Below are positions 24,321 through 32,779 of a DNA stretch of 42,332 nt, in pieces (within the stretch, counting starts at the first letter, position 1; each line of letters opens with the position of its first letter). Source of the stretch: Acidimicrobiaceae bacterium (GTDB taxonomy: Bacteria > Actinomycetota > Acidimicrobiia > Acidimicrobiales > Aldehydirespiratoraceae); contig VXYK01000005.1 of NCBI GenBank assembly GCA_009845995.1, positions 58,378-100,709 on the forward strand, given 5' to 3'. Made by a program: the position numbers and the translations under genes. The notes below the pieces were generated by a model, which saw nothing but the letters and a program-made list of their open reading frames with translations, searched no databases and was not told where the DNA came from.

Positions 24321-25993
24321 GACCTTCCCCGCGAGCGTGTCGGAATGCCGACTCCGCCGTCTGGCTTGGCGACCTCAACCGAACCCTCCCAGCGAGCATG
24401 TGGGGCAGAGTGCGACACACAACCGATTCTCGTGCTTGTGAGCTCCAACCCTGAATTATTTTGAGCAGGTGACAGCGAGCTCTCGGGCACATCTTCGAAA
24501 CGACCGCGTCCGGGCGGGGCTCGATCTTCAAGACACCTGTCACGCTGAATCATCTCACCTGCAACGCCCGCAAAGGCACTGGGCAACACCGAAGGAGCGT
24601 TAAAGGTTGTCTCCGAGGCAGGTCGGGTCGGCTTAGTTGCACTCATTGCCGAGTCGGCGTGCGAACCAGAACCGAGCGCTCGTTTCGTTCGTCCGACATT
24701 GCCATGAGCCAGGCGAACCGTGAATCCGCCATCACCGCTGCAAGGGACCGGAGACCTCTTGGACTCTGGATTCTTGGACTCTGGTTTCGTGTTGGCGCGA
24801 GCTGGGGGTCTGAGGCCAAACCTGAGTGTCTTGGGGTCTTGGTGGACTTCCCAACCGAGTTTGTGAATCTTCTGGTGACAGGCATCGCAGACCAGCAACA
24901 GGTTGTCCAAGTCCGTGGGTCCGTTCTTCGACCACCAGAGAATATGGTGAGCCTTGCACCACAGCGGATTCGCGTTGCACCCGATGCAACCTTGATCACG
25001 GGCCATCAACGCGACCCGTTGTGCCTCTGAGGCAGTGCGTCGATGACGGCCCAACCACATGTTCTGCGTCTTGGCGTCGAATATCGATGGCAGAATCTCA
25101 GCCTCGAGAGCCAAGTCCACCAGCGTCTTGATCGGGATCGGAGAGCCATCCGCGAGTCTGGCGTTGACCAACTGTTGATTGATCACGTCGAAATCGGCGA
25201 TGACCAACAAGTTCGTGCCCTGCGCCTTATTTCCGCCCGGTTCGCAGATCACCTCGGCCAGCGCGTCGGCCATCCTCTGCTGGGGCGTGCGACGCGCCTT
25301 CGGGTCTTCTTGCTGCCATAGCTCGCGTTCTTTGGCTGTCAACACGGTTGCTAGACGGGTGCCGGTGATCCGATCAAGTTGGGCCGACAACACGAACATG
25401 CCCGTCTCAGAACTCTCAAAGATCGTCGCTTTGCGACGCGTCCGCTGCCGATCAAGGATCGACTGGCCGTCGTCTGCAGACACGTCTTGTTGATGGCGAC
25501 GCACAGTCTTCGCGAACTCGTCGTAGTCCTGTGACTTGGCAGCTTCCACCAACGCCGACTCGTCGATATCTCCCTCACCCGCGGCTCGACTGATCAACCG
25601 AGCATGCCCTTGGGGGATCGACCCGTCGTCGAGCGCGTCGCTTGTCGCGGGCAGTTCACTCATCCGCTGTGCCGTTTCAACATCGCGTTTAGCTTCGCGG
25701 CCGGAGGAGCGCAGTTCCTCACCGGCTACGCGTTGCGCGATCGCTGTGCTGTGACGACGGCCCAGCTCGGCCAACACCCGCGACTTCATCGCCGCTAGCC
25801 GCGACTCCGAACGGCCGATCAACCCGAGCCGCGAGCGCAAGCTCCCATCAGACAGTTGAGTCTCATCGAGCAGATCAACGCACACCGCATTCCCACAAGC
25901 ACACCTGGGGCTCGATCCGTCTCCCGAGGGAGAACTCAAGCGAACAACCCCAGCGAGAGCACCGTCCGCATCGGCTTCGACGGATTCCTGCAA
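24263..25993 (-). CDS. DUF222 / HNH endonuclease domain protein
   Basis: A 576-residue frame of the actinobacterial DUF222-HNH (13E12-like) type, present in many copies in actinobacterial genomes and of uncertain role. DUF222 covers about residues 40-280. The HNH motif follows at about 335-380: CIGCNANPLWCKAHHILWW, then DNLLLVCDACHQKIH, with four Cys and the His-Asn-His set. Start is TTG at 25993; no ATG in frame is nearby. After about residue 400 there are 170 residues of unfamiliar, low-complexity-looking sequence that overlap the EEP gene, whereas family members normally end soon after HNH. The tail may come from a frameshift or lost stop. Confidence 0.75.
   Translation of the reverse strand: MQESVEADADGALAGVVRLSSPSGDGSSPRCACGNAVCVDLLDETQLSDGSLRSRLGLIGRSESRLAAMKSRVLAELGRRHSTAIAQRVAGEELRSSGREAKRDVETAQRMSELPATSDALDDGSIPQGHARLISRAAGEGDIDESALVEAAKSQDYDEFAKTVRRHQQDVSADDGQSILDRQRTRRKATIFESSETGMFVLSAQLDRITGTRLATVLTAKERELWQQEDPKARRTPQQRMADALAEVICEPGGNKAQGTNLLVIADFDVINQQLVNARLADGSPIPIKTLVDLALEAEILPSIFDAKTQNMWLGRHRRTASEAQRVALMARDQGCIGCNANPLWCKAHHILWWSKNGPTDLDNLLLVCDACHQKIHKLGWEVHQDPKTLRFGLRPPARANTKPESKNPESKRSPVPCSGDGGFTVRLAHGNVGRTKRALGSGSHADSAMSATKPTRPASETTFNAPSVLPSAFAGVAGEMIQRDRCLEDRAPPGRGRFEDVPESSLSPAQNNSGLELTSTRIGCVSHSAPHARWEGSVEVAKPDGGVGIPTRSRGRSYRQSRPMSACTPVWSEAQ
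24758..24787 (-). repeat. Two 15-bp tandem units in the HNH gene tail
   Basis: CTTGGACTCTGGATT and CTTGGACTCTGGTTT on the plus strand are adjacent and encode the repeated NPESK-type segment right after the HNH domain. A local duplication at the domain boundary. Confidence 0.75.
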
Positions 25994-26096
25994 GTGGGGG
26001 TGAGTTCCATGTATCCCACATTACGAACCCCCTGTGACAGTAACCCCTTGAATCAATCTAAATTTAATGAATTATCTTTTTTTGACGTGAATTTCT

Positions 26097-26138
26097 GGCG
26101 TCACCGTTCCGAACGGCGCTGTACGTCACGAAGACGCC
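26097..26138. promoter_or_regulatory. Nested inverted repeats upstream of the PLD-like module
   Basis: Outer arms GGCGTC (26097-26102) and GACGCC (26133-26138) enclose a perfect 13-bp palindrome CCGTTCCGAACGG (26104-26116). The element lies 73-114 bp before the ATG at 26211, beside an AT-rich stretch (26037-26095). It could be an operator or a leader hairpin for the two-gene module, or part of the HNH promoter on the other side. Function is inferred only from position. Confidence 0.35.
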
Positions 26139-26210
26139 GTAAGTGGTGAGGCCGCGGATGTCAGACGCAAGAGCCAGCACTTCGGAGGTTCGACTAGCGT
26201 TGTGCCCCTT

Positions 26211-27965
26211 ATGGCGTCGGAGATGTCTACTACAGAGGTAATCGACGGCATCCCGTATTGGACCGAGAGGATGTACAAGCCCGGTGGCGGCCAGGACCAC
26301 CTCGGACTCGGTTCCGTCGTCACCGACCGGATCCTGCCGCGTCTTTCGCCAGGTATCAATGTGCTTACAACCCACCCGCGTTACTGGTCGTTCTACGCCT
26401 TCGTGTTGAGCGAGTTCTGGGATCGCGATCTCCCGAGAACAAAGGCAGCGCTTCGGGATTGGTATCGGCCGCTGGAGTGCATCTACTCGATCGCGTGCTC
26501 TCTCTGTCAGAACCCGGATCACTACGGCACGCCGTTCGGCACGCGACGAATAGCGGGACTCGTCGCAGAGAACCCGGACGGATTCGACCCGCGGTTCGAC
26601 TTCATCCAGTCCTCTATGGGCGGCTACGGGCTCTATCACCGAGGGGTCATGCAAGCCGTTGGCCTAGTCGCGCTCGCCGATCCGGGACTCGGGCTGCCGA
26701 TCGACGCCGTCACCCCCGAGGGCCGGATCGTCGCGGATGCCTTCCGGGCGGCGATTGCCAACACCGACTACTACCGGAACTGGCTCTACCGCCACGACGA
26801 GGAGCTTCCCCACGAGGTCGCAGCCGAATACGGCGAGTTGGCATGCTTCTGCCGCCTCCGTGAAGATGCCGCGCTTGATCGACCGCTTCTAGTTGACGCC
26901 TTCCTCCATCACGGCAACCCGGACGAGACTCAAGCGCGTCGCCAAACGCTACGCATGTTCTGCGAGATAGCTGCCCAGAGCGCGCCCGATCCTGTAGATG
27001 AACCCTCGTTCCGACGCCTTGTCTACTACGGTGCCGACTCACTAGAGGAGCACACTTCTGGTGCGAAATTCGTTCCGCCGGCACCGCTCGTCAGCACTGC
27101 TCGTAAGTGGCGTCTCTATCAGATGCGCGAATACTTCAACGCCGCGATCAACGATATGTGGCGACGCCTGTTCTATTGGGGATGCGCTCGCGAGGGAGAC
27201 ATCTATCCGGTGCCGATGGCTGACGTGTTCGCATCAATCGACGCTATCGATTTCGAGGGCTTTGCTGAATCAATCGATGTCGTCCTACCATCCAGCGGGT
27301 TTTTCGCTGACACGCCATACCACGATCTGCTCGAATGGGTAACAGCAGTCGGCGGCATCACCGGCCAACTTGACGATCGTTGGGACCTTCCCTGTGACCT
27401 CACCGAGGATCGAATAATCGAGTGGCTCGGCTACGGGCGACATGCGACCGACCACGGCCCTGACATGCTCGCTGCTGCTCTAACCCTCGCTACATTCGTA
27501 GCAGCTCGCTTATGGCCACCCGAACTCGCTCTCATCGAGCCAGCAGATTGGTTCCCTGTCCGCGAAGGTGGACAGGATCGACTCAGCCTGCAGCGATTCA
27601 TCAACGCCCTCCGAATACGGGTTGACACCAACGCGACGATTGGGGAAGTCGCCCGCTGGTTGACGCGTGACTACGTAATCGCTCAGCACGAACGAGTCGC
27701 CACCGCCAAGCTTCCGACGACGGGCGACACATTCCGATTCCGCCGAGAAGCCGGGCGACTTCGCTTCTTCCATAAGGATGCTCAGGCAGGCATGAACGAC
27801 TCCAGGTTCAACGCGCTTGCGACGTTCGTTTACGAACTCGGGTGGAGCGGCTACTTGTACTTCGAGCACCACGGTCTGACTGAGGAAGGCGAGTTCCTAC
27901 GGACCCACGGGGATCTGCCCGTATCTGGGGCGTTCGAACCACTCGCCGTTGCGGAGGACCCGTGA
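26211..27965 (+). CDS. Uncharacterised 584-aa protein of PLD-like two-gene module
   Basis: No confident family assignment. The protein is rich in Trp, Tyr, Arg and charged residues, has no signal peptide or transmembrane segment, and looks cytoplasmic and mostly helical. The N-terminal block GQDHLGLGSVVTDRILPRLS, then PGINVLTTHPRYWSFYAFVL, loosely resembles the opening of DUF6361-type proteins (LGIG, then a loop ending in a PG-x-T-x-RYF pattern), which from memory also occur beside phospholipase D-like genes; I could not check this. I see no nuclease, ATPase or HTH motif. ATG at 26211 is chosen over the TTG at 26202. The stop overlaps the next start (TGATG), so the two products are probably made together and may form a complex. 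Flanking genes are unrelated housekeeping or C1 genes, which fits an inserted accessory module. Confidence 0.7.
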   Translation: MASEMSTTEVIDGIPYWTERMYKPGGGQDHLGLGSVVTDRILPRLSPGINVLTTHPRYWSFYAFVLSEFWDRDLPRTKAALRDWYRPLECIYSIACSLCQNPDHYGTPFGTRRIAGLVAENPDGFDPRFDFIQSSMGGYGLYHRGVMQAVGLVALADPGLGLPIDAVTPEGRIVADAFRAAIANTDYYRNWLYRHDEELPHEVAAEYGELACFCRLREDAALDRPLLVDAFLHHGNPDETQARRQTLRMFCEIAAQSAPDPVDEPSFRRLVYYGADSLEEHTSGAKFVPPAPLVSTARKWRLYQMREYFNAAINDMWRRLFYWGCAREGDIYPVPMADVFASIDAIDFEGFAESIDVVLPSSGFFADTPYHDLLEWVTAVGGITGQLDDRWDLPCDLTEDRIIEWLGYGRHATDHGPDMLAAALTLATFVAARLWPPELALIEPADWFPVREGGQDRLSLQRFINALRIRVDTNATIGEVARWLTRDYVIAQHERVATAKLPTTGDTFRFRREAGRLRFFHKDAQAGMNDSRFNALATFVYELGWSGYLYFEHHGLTEEGEFLRTHGDLPVSGAFEPLAVAEDP

Positions 27966-30694
27966 TGGCACCTCGAATCAAGTTGCCAAAGCTGTTCGAC
28001 GAGGAGCCGTGGGACAGCGTCATCATCGCCACGTATGGAGCTGACCTTGCTTTCTACGAACGAGACCTGTGGCGACAGATCGATTACGCAAAGAACCGCC
28101 TGATCCTCGCAGATGGGCGACAGATCCAACGCAGCATCCTAGCCATCGAGAACACTAGCCCGCTTCGCCATGTCAACCGCTCCTACATTCTCGCGCCTAT
28201 AAGGCTGTCCGGTGCCGCTCACGCAAAGCTGCTTCTCCTGCTCGCCGAGGACCGAGGACTTCTTGCAGTGGGGTCGGGGAATCTCCGTATGGACGGCTAC
28301 GCGTCACAGGGAGAGTGCTTCACCACATATAGGTGGTCGGAAGAAGACCCCCGACACCTCAATGCTTTCGTTACAGCGAAGGACTTCCTAGAGCAAGTAA
28401 TCACTCGCGGACATGTTGATGAGTTCGTGAAACCCAGGATCCAACAGGCTTGGCAGGACGCACCGTGGATCTTCGGCGTGTTGGACGGGGCGACCTCCAC
28501 CGTGCGTCACAACCTAGACATACCACTTCTTGACCAGCTGATCGAGGTCATCGACGGCCGTCTCGTGCGCGAACTCGTGGTCCACGCCCCCTTCTACGAC
28601 CATAGTTGTTCGGCGCTGTCCGAGATCATCGATCGAACGCAGCCTCAGTACCTACGAATCCTCCTCCAGGAACGAATCACTTCTGTCGATCCGCGCCGAT
28701 TGACCGACGTCCTGTCCACTGCCCCAGGCCAAGTCGAAGTCCGAACAGTTGAAGCGCACGAGAGAGGTACATTCCTCCACTCCAAATTCATTGTCGCTCG
28801 CTTGAACTCATCGGAGGTCTGCCTGCAGGGCTCTGCGAACGTGTCTACACCAGCACTGCTTCAGGATGGCCGGGCGGGCAATATCGAGATCGCCAACCTG
28901 CTCGAAGCTACCCCGGACACCTTCGAGCATCTGGTCTCCGATCTTGTCATCTCCGATGATCCCGTCGACATCTCTTCGCTCAGCTTGTCGCTAATTGAAG
29001 ATGACGACGAGCCCGATATCGACGAGTACGCACCACATGTGCGAGAACTGACTTGGGTACGGCCCCAGCTCACCGGGTTTTTCGAGGGCGAAATCGACAT
29101 ACCCCCTGAGGTCAAGATCAGCGAGTCGACAGTCGACGATGTTGAGTGGCAACTCGACACTCCACGTGACGGTATGACGCAGTTCCGCGCAATCCTCAGC
29201 GAGTCCGCTTTCGCCCAGCTCGACCGCGTGGCTACCGTCACATTTGCTTTCGGTTCCGGCCGAAGGACCGCGCCCGCGTACCCTTACCACCTCAATGCCC
29301 TAGAAGCACTGTCGTCTGGGCAGGGACAAACCGACCTGTTGAAGCAAGCTGGCGACTTCGATCTCGACGACGAGGAAATTGAGAGACTTCTCGTCCAGCT
29401 CGACGAAGTGCTCATCGTCGACGGCCGAAGCTTGTGGCGAATGCTCAAACGAGACGTGCCCGAATCCGCCTCAGACGAGGAGTCAGTAGAGCTTCGCTAC
29501 GAGGACCTCGACTGGGACGCAATCCGTTCCCATCCGAAGCTGGCGCAGTATCGAACGTGGGACCAACGCGGGCACGCTGATCCGACCGGACTTGAGATCC
29601 TGCTCGGGTCAATCGCTGATCGCTTCCGCTCCGAAGCCCGCCAGCGGCGCTGCGGAGGAGTGATCCGAGAGGCAGAGACGGAGACAACTGGCGATCCTCT
29701 CGACGATCTCGCCAAGACCATAGACGCCGAAGATGAAGAGACCGCCGAAGCCGAAGAGGCCGAAGTAGAAGGTCGCCGGATGAGCGCACGGAACAGAGCA
29801 CGACGACAGTTTCAGAGCTTCGTCAAGCGCTTCGTGACTGGGCTGAGTGATATTGAGTTCACGCGGCTTGTCGGGCCAAGTGTGATCGTGCCGAGTTACG
29901 TCGTGTTCAACCACTTGTGCTGGAAGTTGGCTCAACTCGATCTCATCGACCAGTCGTTTGTCGTCGATGCCCAGGTCAAGCTCTGGGGGTTCTTCTGGGG
30001 TGACACGACAGGACCGGGTTACCTGGCGGCGATGAGCGAGGATGAACAGCTCGCGTCAATCGACCTGCTTGATGCCCACTGTGCCGAGGCGACGATGCTC
30101 GCGTCCGTGCACCAAGCATACGGTATTGCTTGGAGGCTTGAGGACGCGGAGGTTGTGCGCGTGCGTGACCTATGGCGCGTGATCCTCACACACGATCTCG
30201 GTGGCGTTGGCAGGACATCGGTTCAGGACGCGGCGGCGAACAGTGGATCCGGCCTTGACGCTTTGCCTCTTGCCGATTTCGTTGCCGATCTCGCTGATCT
30301 AGCGGACTACACACCTGACCACGAGATCTTCGTGACGGCTGCCGGGATCTTGGGCTGCCGCGCCGACGACTTGACTAAGTCCGAGGTTAAGGTCCACCGC
30401 GGCGACCTTGGCAACGAGATCGTCGAGGAGTTGAAGGTCGCTGATCCGCTCGTCGAACTAGACCAGCCGACGGCGGTACGCCTGTTCTCTGAGCTTGCGC
30501 GCCTGCTTCCCGAAGGGCGGTACCTGCGCGTGAGCCACTCACAGAAGGACACGGGCGCCTTCGCCGACTACGAGCGTGGTGTCGGGCTCTGGTACGACCG
30601 ACGCGACGACGCAGAGAGCGAGTTCGATCCACCGGGTGCTAGTAGAAAACCATGGGACGCATCAGTCGCGCAGTTACGGAGCCTCGCAGCTTGA
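27965..30694 (+). CDS. Phospholipase D superfamily (Tdp1/HKN-like) protein, 909 aa
   Basis: Two PLD half-sites are visible in the first third: His86-x-Lys88 with Gly-Ser-Gly-Asn106, and His272-x-Lys274 with Gly-Ser-Ala-Asn292. Neither has the Asp of a classical HxKx4D motif. An Asn stands 18 residues after each Lys, like the HKN motif of tyrosyl-DNA phosphodiesterase Tdp1, so a phosphodiester-cleaving activity on nucleic acid is the best guess. Residues from about 340 have no family I recognise; there is a highly acidic stretch near 555-590 (DAEDEETAEAEEAEVEGRR) before a C-terminal helical-looking region. No signal peptide. Start is ATG at 27965, sharing a base with the upstream stop; GTG at 27962 would give a 4-bp overlap. 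No helicase, methylase or ATPase gene accompanies the pair, unlike most known PLD-containing defence systems. Confidence 0.78.
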   Translation: MAPRIKLPKLFDEEPWDSVIIATYGADLAFYERDLWRQIDYAKNRLILADGRQIQRSILAIENTSPLRHVNRSYILAPIRLSGAAHAKLLLLLAEDRGLLAVGSGNLRMDGYASQGECFTTYRWSEEDPRHLNAFVTAKDFLEQVITRGHVDEFVKPRIQQAWQDAPWIFGVLDGATSTVRHNLDIPLLDQLIEVIDGRLVRELVVHAPFYDHSCSALSEIIDRTQPQYLRILLQERITSVDPRRLTDVLSTAPGQVEVRTVEAHERGTFLHSKFIVARLNSSEVCLQGSANVSTPALLQDGRAGNIEIANLLEATPDTFEHLVSDLVISDDPVDISSLSLSLIEDDDEPDIDEYAPHVRELTWVRPQLTGFFEGEIDIPPEVKISESTVDDVEWQLDTPRDGMTQFRAILSESAFAQLDRVATVTFAFGSGRRTAPAYPYHLNALEALSSGQGQTDLLKQAGDFDLDDEEIERLLVQLDEVLIVDGRSLWRMLKRDVPESASDEESVELRYEDLDWDAIRSHPKLAQYRTWDQRGHADPTGLEILLGSIADRFRSEARQRRCGGVIREAETETTGDPLDDLAKTIDAEDEETAEAEEAEVEGRRMSARNRARRQFQSFVKRFVTGLSDIEFTRLVGPSVIVPSYVVFNHLCWKLAQLDLIDQSFVVDAQVKLWGFFWGDTTGPGYLAAMSEDEQLASIDLLDAHCAEATMLASVHQAYGIAWRLEDAEVVRVRDLWRVILTHDLGGVGRTSVQDAAANSGSGLDALPLADFVADLADLADYTPDHEIFVTAAGILGCRADDLTKSEVKVHRGDLGNEIVEELKVADPLVELDQPTAVRLFSELARLLPEGRYLRVSHSQKDTGAFADYERGVGLWYDRRDDAESEFDPPGASRKPWDASVAQLRSLAA

Positions 30695-30942
30695 CCCACA
30701 CCGAGGCGATCAAGGACCCCTCTCGGGTCTCATATGTTCCATATTCCCTTAAACAGAGCTGAGGCCACCGAACGAGACGGACCCCTCTGACAGCAATGGC
30801 TGAACGATCGCTGACCCGACCCTGACGCCAGCTCCTAGCGGGGAGTTCGCTTGCGAAGCCCATGGGCAGATCATTTCTGCAGATGTTCAACAACGTGCAA
30901 ATTTCTGCCAATCTGACAAACACACGGTTGGTGTGAAGAGGC

Positions 30943-30948
30943 TACAAT
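30943..30948 (+). promoter_or_regulatory. -10 element (TACAAT) of the fhs operon
   Basis: TACAAT is the best -10-like hexamer upstream of fhs; transcription would begin near 30955, inside the first of two operator-like palindromes, leaving a leader of about 85 nt. A convincing -35 at the usual spacing is not seen, so an activator or extended recognition could be needed. Confidence 0.4.
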
Positions 30949-30949
30949 G

Positions 30950-30984
30950 AGTCCGTATCGCGGAATCGTTCCGCAATACGGAAC
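30950..30984 (+). promoter_or_regulatory. Paired candidate IclR operators at the fhs promoter
   Basis: The site at 30968-30984 reads GTTCCGCAATACGGAAC (seven of eight half-site positions symmetric), the best copy in the window. Immediately before it, 30950-30966 holds the same core, TCCG-N5-CGGAA, with weaker ends. Centres are 18 bp apart, as expected for two dimers of an IclR protein bound side by side. Placement over and after the presumed start point suggests repression. Confidence 0.65.
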
Positions 30985-31040
30985 GAAACCCGAAGCAACG
31001 GGCGTGCTGGTCCAACCGCGCCGCCCGCGCAGGAGCAAAC

Positions 31041-32738
31041 ATGGCCTTTCCCAGTGACCTTGAGATCGCCAACCAGGCAAATCTCAAACCTCTAACCGAC
31101 ATCGCGCGCAGCGCCGGTATCCCGGCTGAGTGTCTCGAGCCCTATGGCGTGGGCGCCGCCAAGATCTCACTCGACGCCATCGAGAAGATGAGCGACAGGC
31201 CAAAAGCGGGGTACGTCGTCGTTTCAGCCATCACGCCAACACCTCTGGGCGAAGGCAAGACGACCACGACCGTCGGGCTCGGCCAAGCGTTCCAGCACAT
31301 AGGTCGAACGGCCACCATCGCGATCCGCCAGCCCTCAATGGGGCCCACGTTCGGGATCAAGGGGGGTGCCGCCGGAGGTGGTTACAGCCAGGTCGTGCCC
31401 ATGGAGCTCTTCAACCTTCATCTCACCGGCGACATGCACGCCGTCACCGCGGCCCACAACCTCTGCTCGGCAATGCTCGACGCTCACATCTACCACGGCA
31501 ACGACGCTGGGTTCGACATCCACAACATCACCTGGCGGCGCGTGCTCGACGTCAACGACCGGGCCCTGCGCAACGCGGTGATCGGTCTCGGCGGACGACT
31601 CGACGGCATCCCCCGCGAAACTGGATTCGACATCACGGCCGCATCCGAAGTCATGGCAGCTCTCGCCCTCTGCACCTCGCTTCAAGACCTCCGCACCCGC
31701 CTCGGACGGATCGTTTTGGGCTACAACAAGGCCGGCACTCCGATCACCGCCGAAGACATCGGTGCGGCAGGTTCGATGGCCGTGATCTTGAAAGAAGCCA
31801 TCAAACCCAACTTGATGCAGACGCTGGAAAACACTCCGGCGCTGGTTCACACCGGACCCTTCGGCAACATCGCCACCGGCAACAGCTCGATCATCGCCGA
31901 CCAGATCGGCATCCATACCAGCGAGTTCCTGCTGACCGAGGCAGGGTTCGGTGCTGACATGGGGGCCGAGCGATTCTTCAACATCAAGTGCCGTTACTCC
32001 GGGATCGCGCCGGACGCTGCCGTACTCGTCGCCACGGTGCGAGGCCTCAAAGCCCATTCCGGCAAGCACAAGATCGTTGCGGGAAGACCTCTGCCCGAGG
32101 CGTTGTTGGCCGAGAATCCCGACGAGGTTCACATGGGCGGCGACAACCTGCGCAAGCAGCTCGAAAACATGCAGGTACACGGTTGTACGCCGGTAGTCGC
32201 AATCAATGTCTTCCCCGGCGACCATCCCGGTGATATTGCCGCGATCGGAGAGATTGCAGACGAATACGGTGCTCGCGCGGCGGTGTCCACTCACTTCTCC
32301 GATGGTGGACGAGGAGCCACCGAGTTGGCCGAAGCGGTGGCTGCCGCTGCCGCTGAACCAAGCGAATTCCAACTGCTGTATCCGAGTGAGGCATCGCTCA
32401 AGGACAAGATCCATGCGGTTGCCACCAAGGTTTACGGAGCAGACGATGTGGAATACACCGCCCAGGCCAACAAACAGCTGGCCACCTACACTGAGGCGGG
32501 TTTTGCCGACCTGCCTGTGTGCATAGCCAAAACCCATCTTTCCATCAGCTCCAACCCCGCATTGAAGGGTGCCCCCACCGATTGGACCCTGCCCGTACGC
32601 GAGGTCCGCGCGAGCGTTGGAGCCGGATTCATCTACCCGCTCTGCGGCGATATGCGGACCATGCCTGGCCTGGGCAAGATTCCGGCCGCCAAGTCCATAG
32701 ACATTGACGCCGACGGCAACGTCGTCGGTCTTTCTTAG
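31041..32738 (+). CDS. fhs: Formate--tetrahydrofolate ligase
   Basis: A 565-residue Fhs, normal length for the family. It interconverts formate, ATP and THF with 10-formyl-THF and ADP. The P-loop is TPTPLGEGKTTTT (residues 65-77), followed by the family blocks QPSMGPTFGIKGGAAGGGYSQ, LTGDMHAVTAAHNL, TEAGFGADMGAERFFNIKC and the C-terminal GAGFIYPLCGDMRTMPGLGK. AGGAG at 31031-31035 sits 5 nt before ATG 31041. In a catabolic setting it would run towards formate and ATP, feeding formate dehydrogenase. The antisense frame 31335-32822 is a shadow. Confidence 0.97.
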   Translation: MAFPSDLEIANQANLKPLTDIARSAGIPAECLEPYGVGAAKISLDAIEKMSDRPKAGYVVVSAITPTPLGEGKTTTTVGLGQAFQHIGRTATIAIRQPSMGPTFGIKGGAAGGGYSQVVPMELFNLHLTGDMHAVTAAHNLCSAMLDAHIYHGNDAGFDIHNITWRRVLDVNDRALRNAVIGLGGRLDGIPRETGFDITAASEVMAALALCTSLQDLRTRLGRIVLGYNKAGTPITAEDIGAAGSMAVILKEAIKPNLMQTLENTPALVHTGPFGNIATGNSSIIADQIGIHTSEFLLTEAGFGADMGAERFFNIKCRYSGIAPDAAVLVATVRGLKAHSGKHKIVAGRPLPEALLAENPDEVHMGGDNLRKQLENMQVHGCTPVVAINVFPGDHPGDIAAIGEIADEYGARAAVSTHFSDGGRGATELAEAVAAAAAEPSEFQLLYPSEASLKDKIHAVATKVYGADDVEYTAQANKQLATYTEAGFADLPVCIAKTHLSISSNPALKGAPTDWTLPVREVRASVGAGFIYPLCGDMRTMPGLGKIPAAKSIDIDADGNVVGLS

Positions 32739-32745
32739 AACCACC

Positions 32746-32761
32746 GGCCCTTCTGAGGGCC
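32746..32761 (+). terminator. Hairpin between fhs and the MetF-like gene
   Basis: GGCCCT and AGGGCC form a 6-bp stem with loop TCTG, followed by TTCCCTC. With no T-tract, it is more likely an attenuator or mRNA-processing/stability hairpin that tunes downstream expression than a full terminator. Confidence 0.4.
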
Positions 32762-32779
32762 TTCCCTCACTGGAGTCAA

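Larger units (their letters stand above)
30695..31040. other. Intergenic region before fhs (346 bp)
   Basis: This is the only gene-free stretch above 300 bp. It holds a small hairpin GACCC-N5-GGGTC at 30715-30729 just after the PLD-like gene, without a T-tract (weak terminator at best); the 10-mer GGACCCCTCT repeated near 30714 and 30779; a TACAAT -10-like element at 30943-30948; two adjacent operator-like palindromes (30950-30984); and the fhs ribosome binding site AGGAG at 31031-31035. No RNA gene or riboswitch fold was recognised. Confidence 0.6.

Noticed and set aside
30715..30729. Intrinsic terminator after the PLD-like gene
   Set aside because: A 5-bp stem without a T-tract is too weak to call.
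26000..31040. Insertion element or prophage carrying the PLD-like module
   Set aside because: I found no transposase, integrase, tRNA target or matching direct repeats at the flanks.
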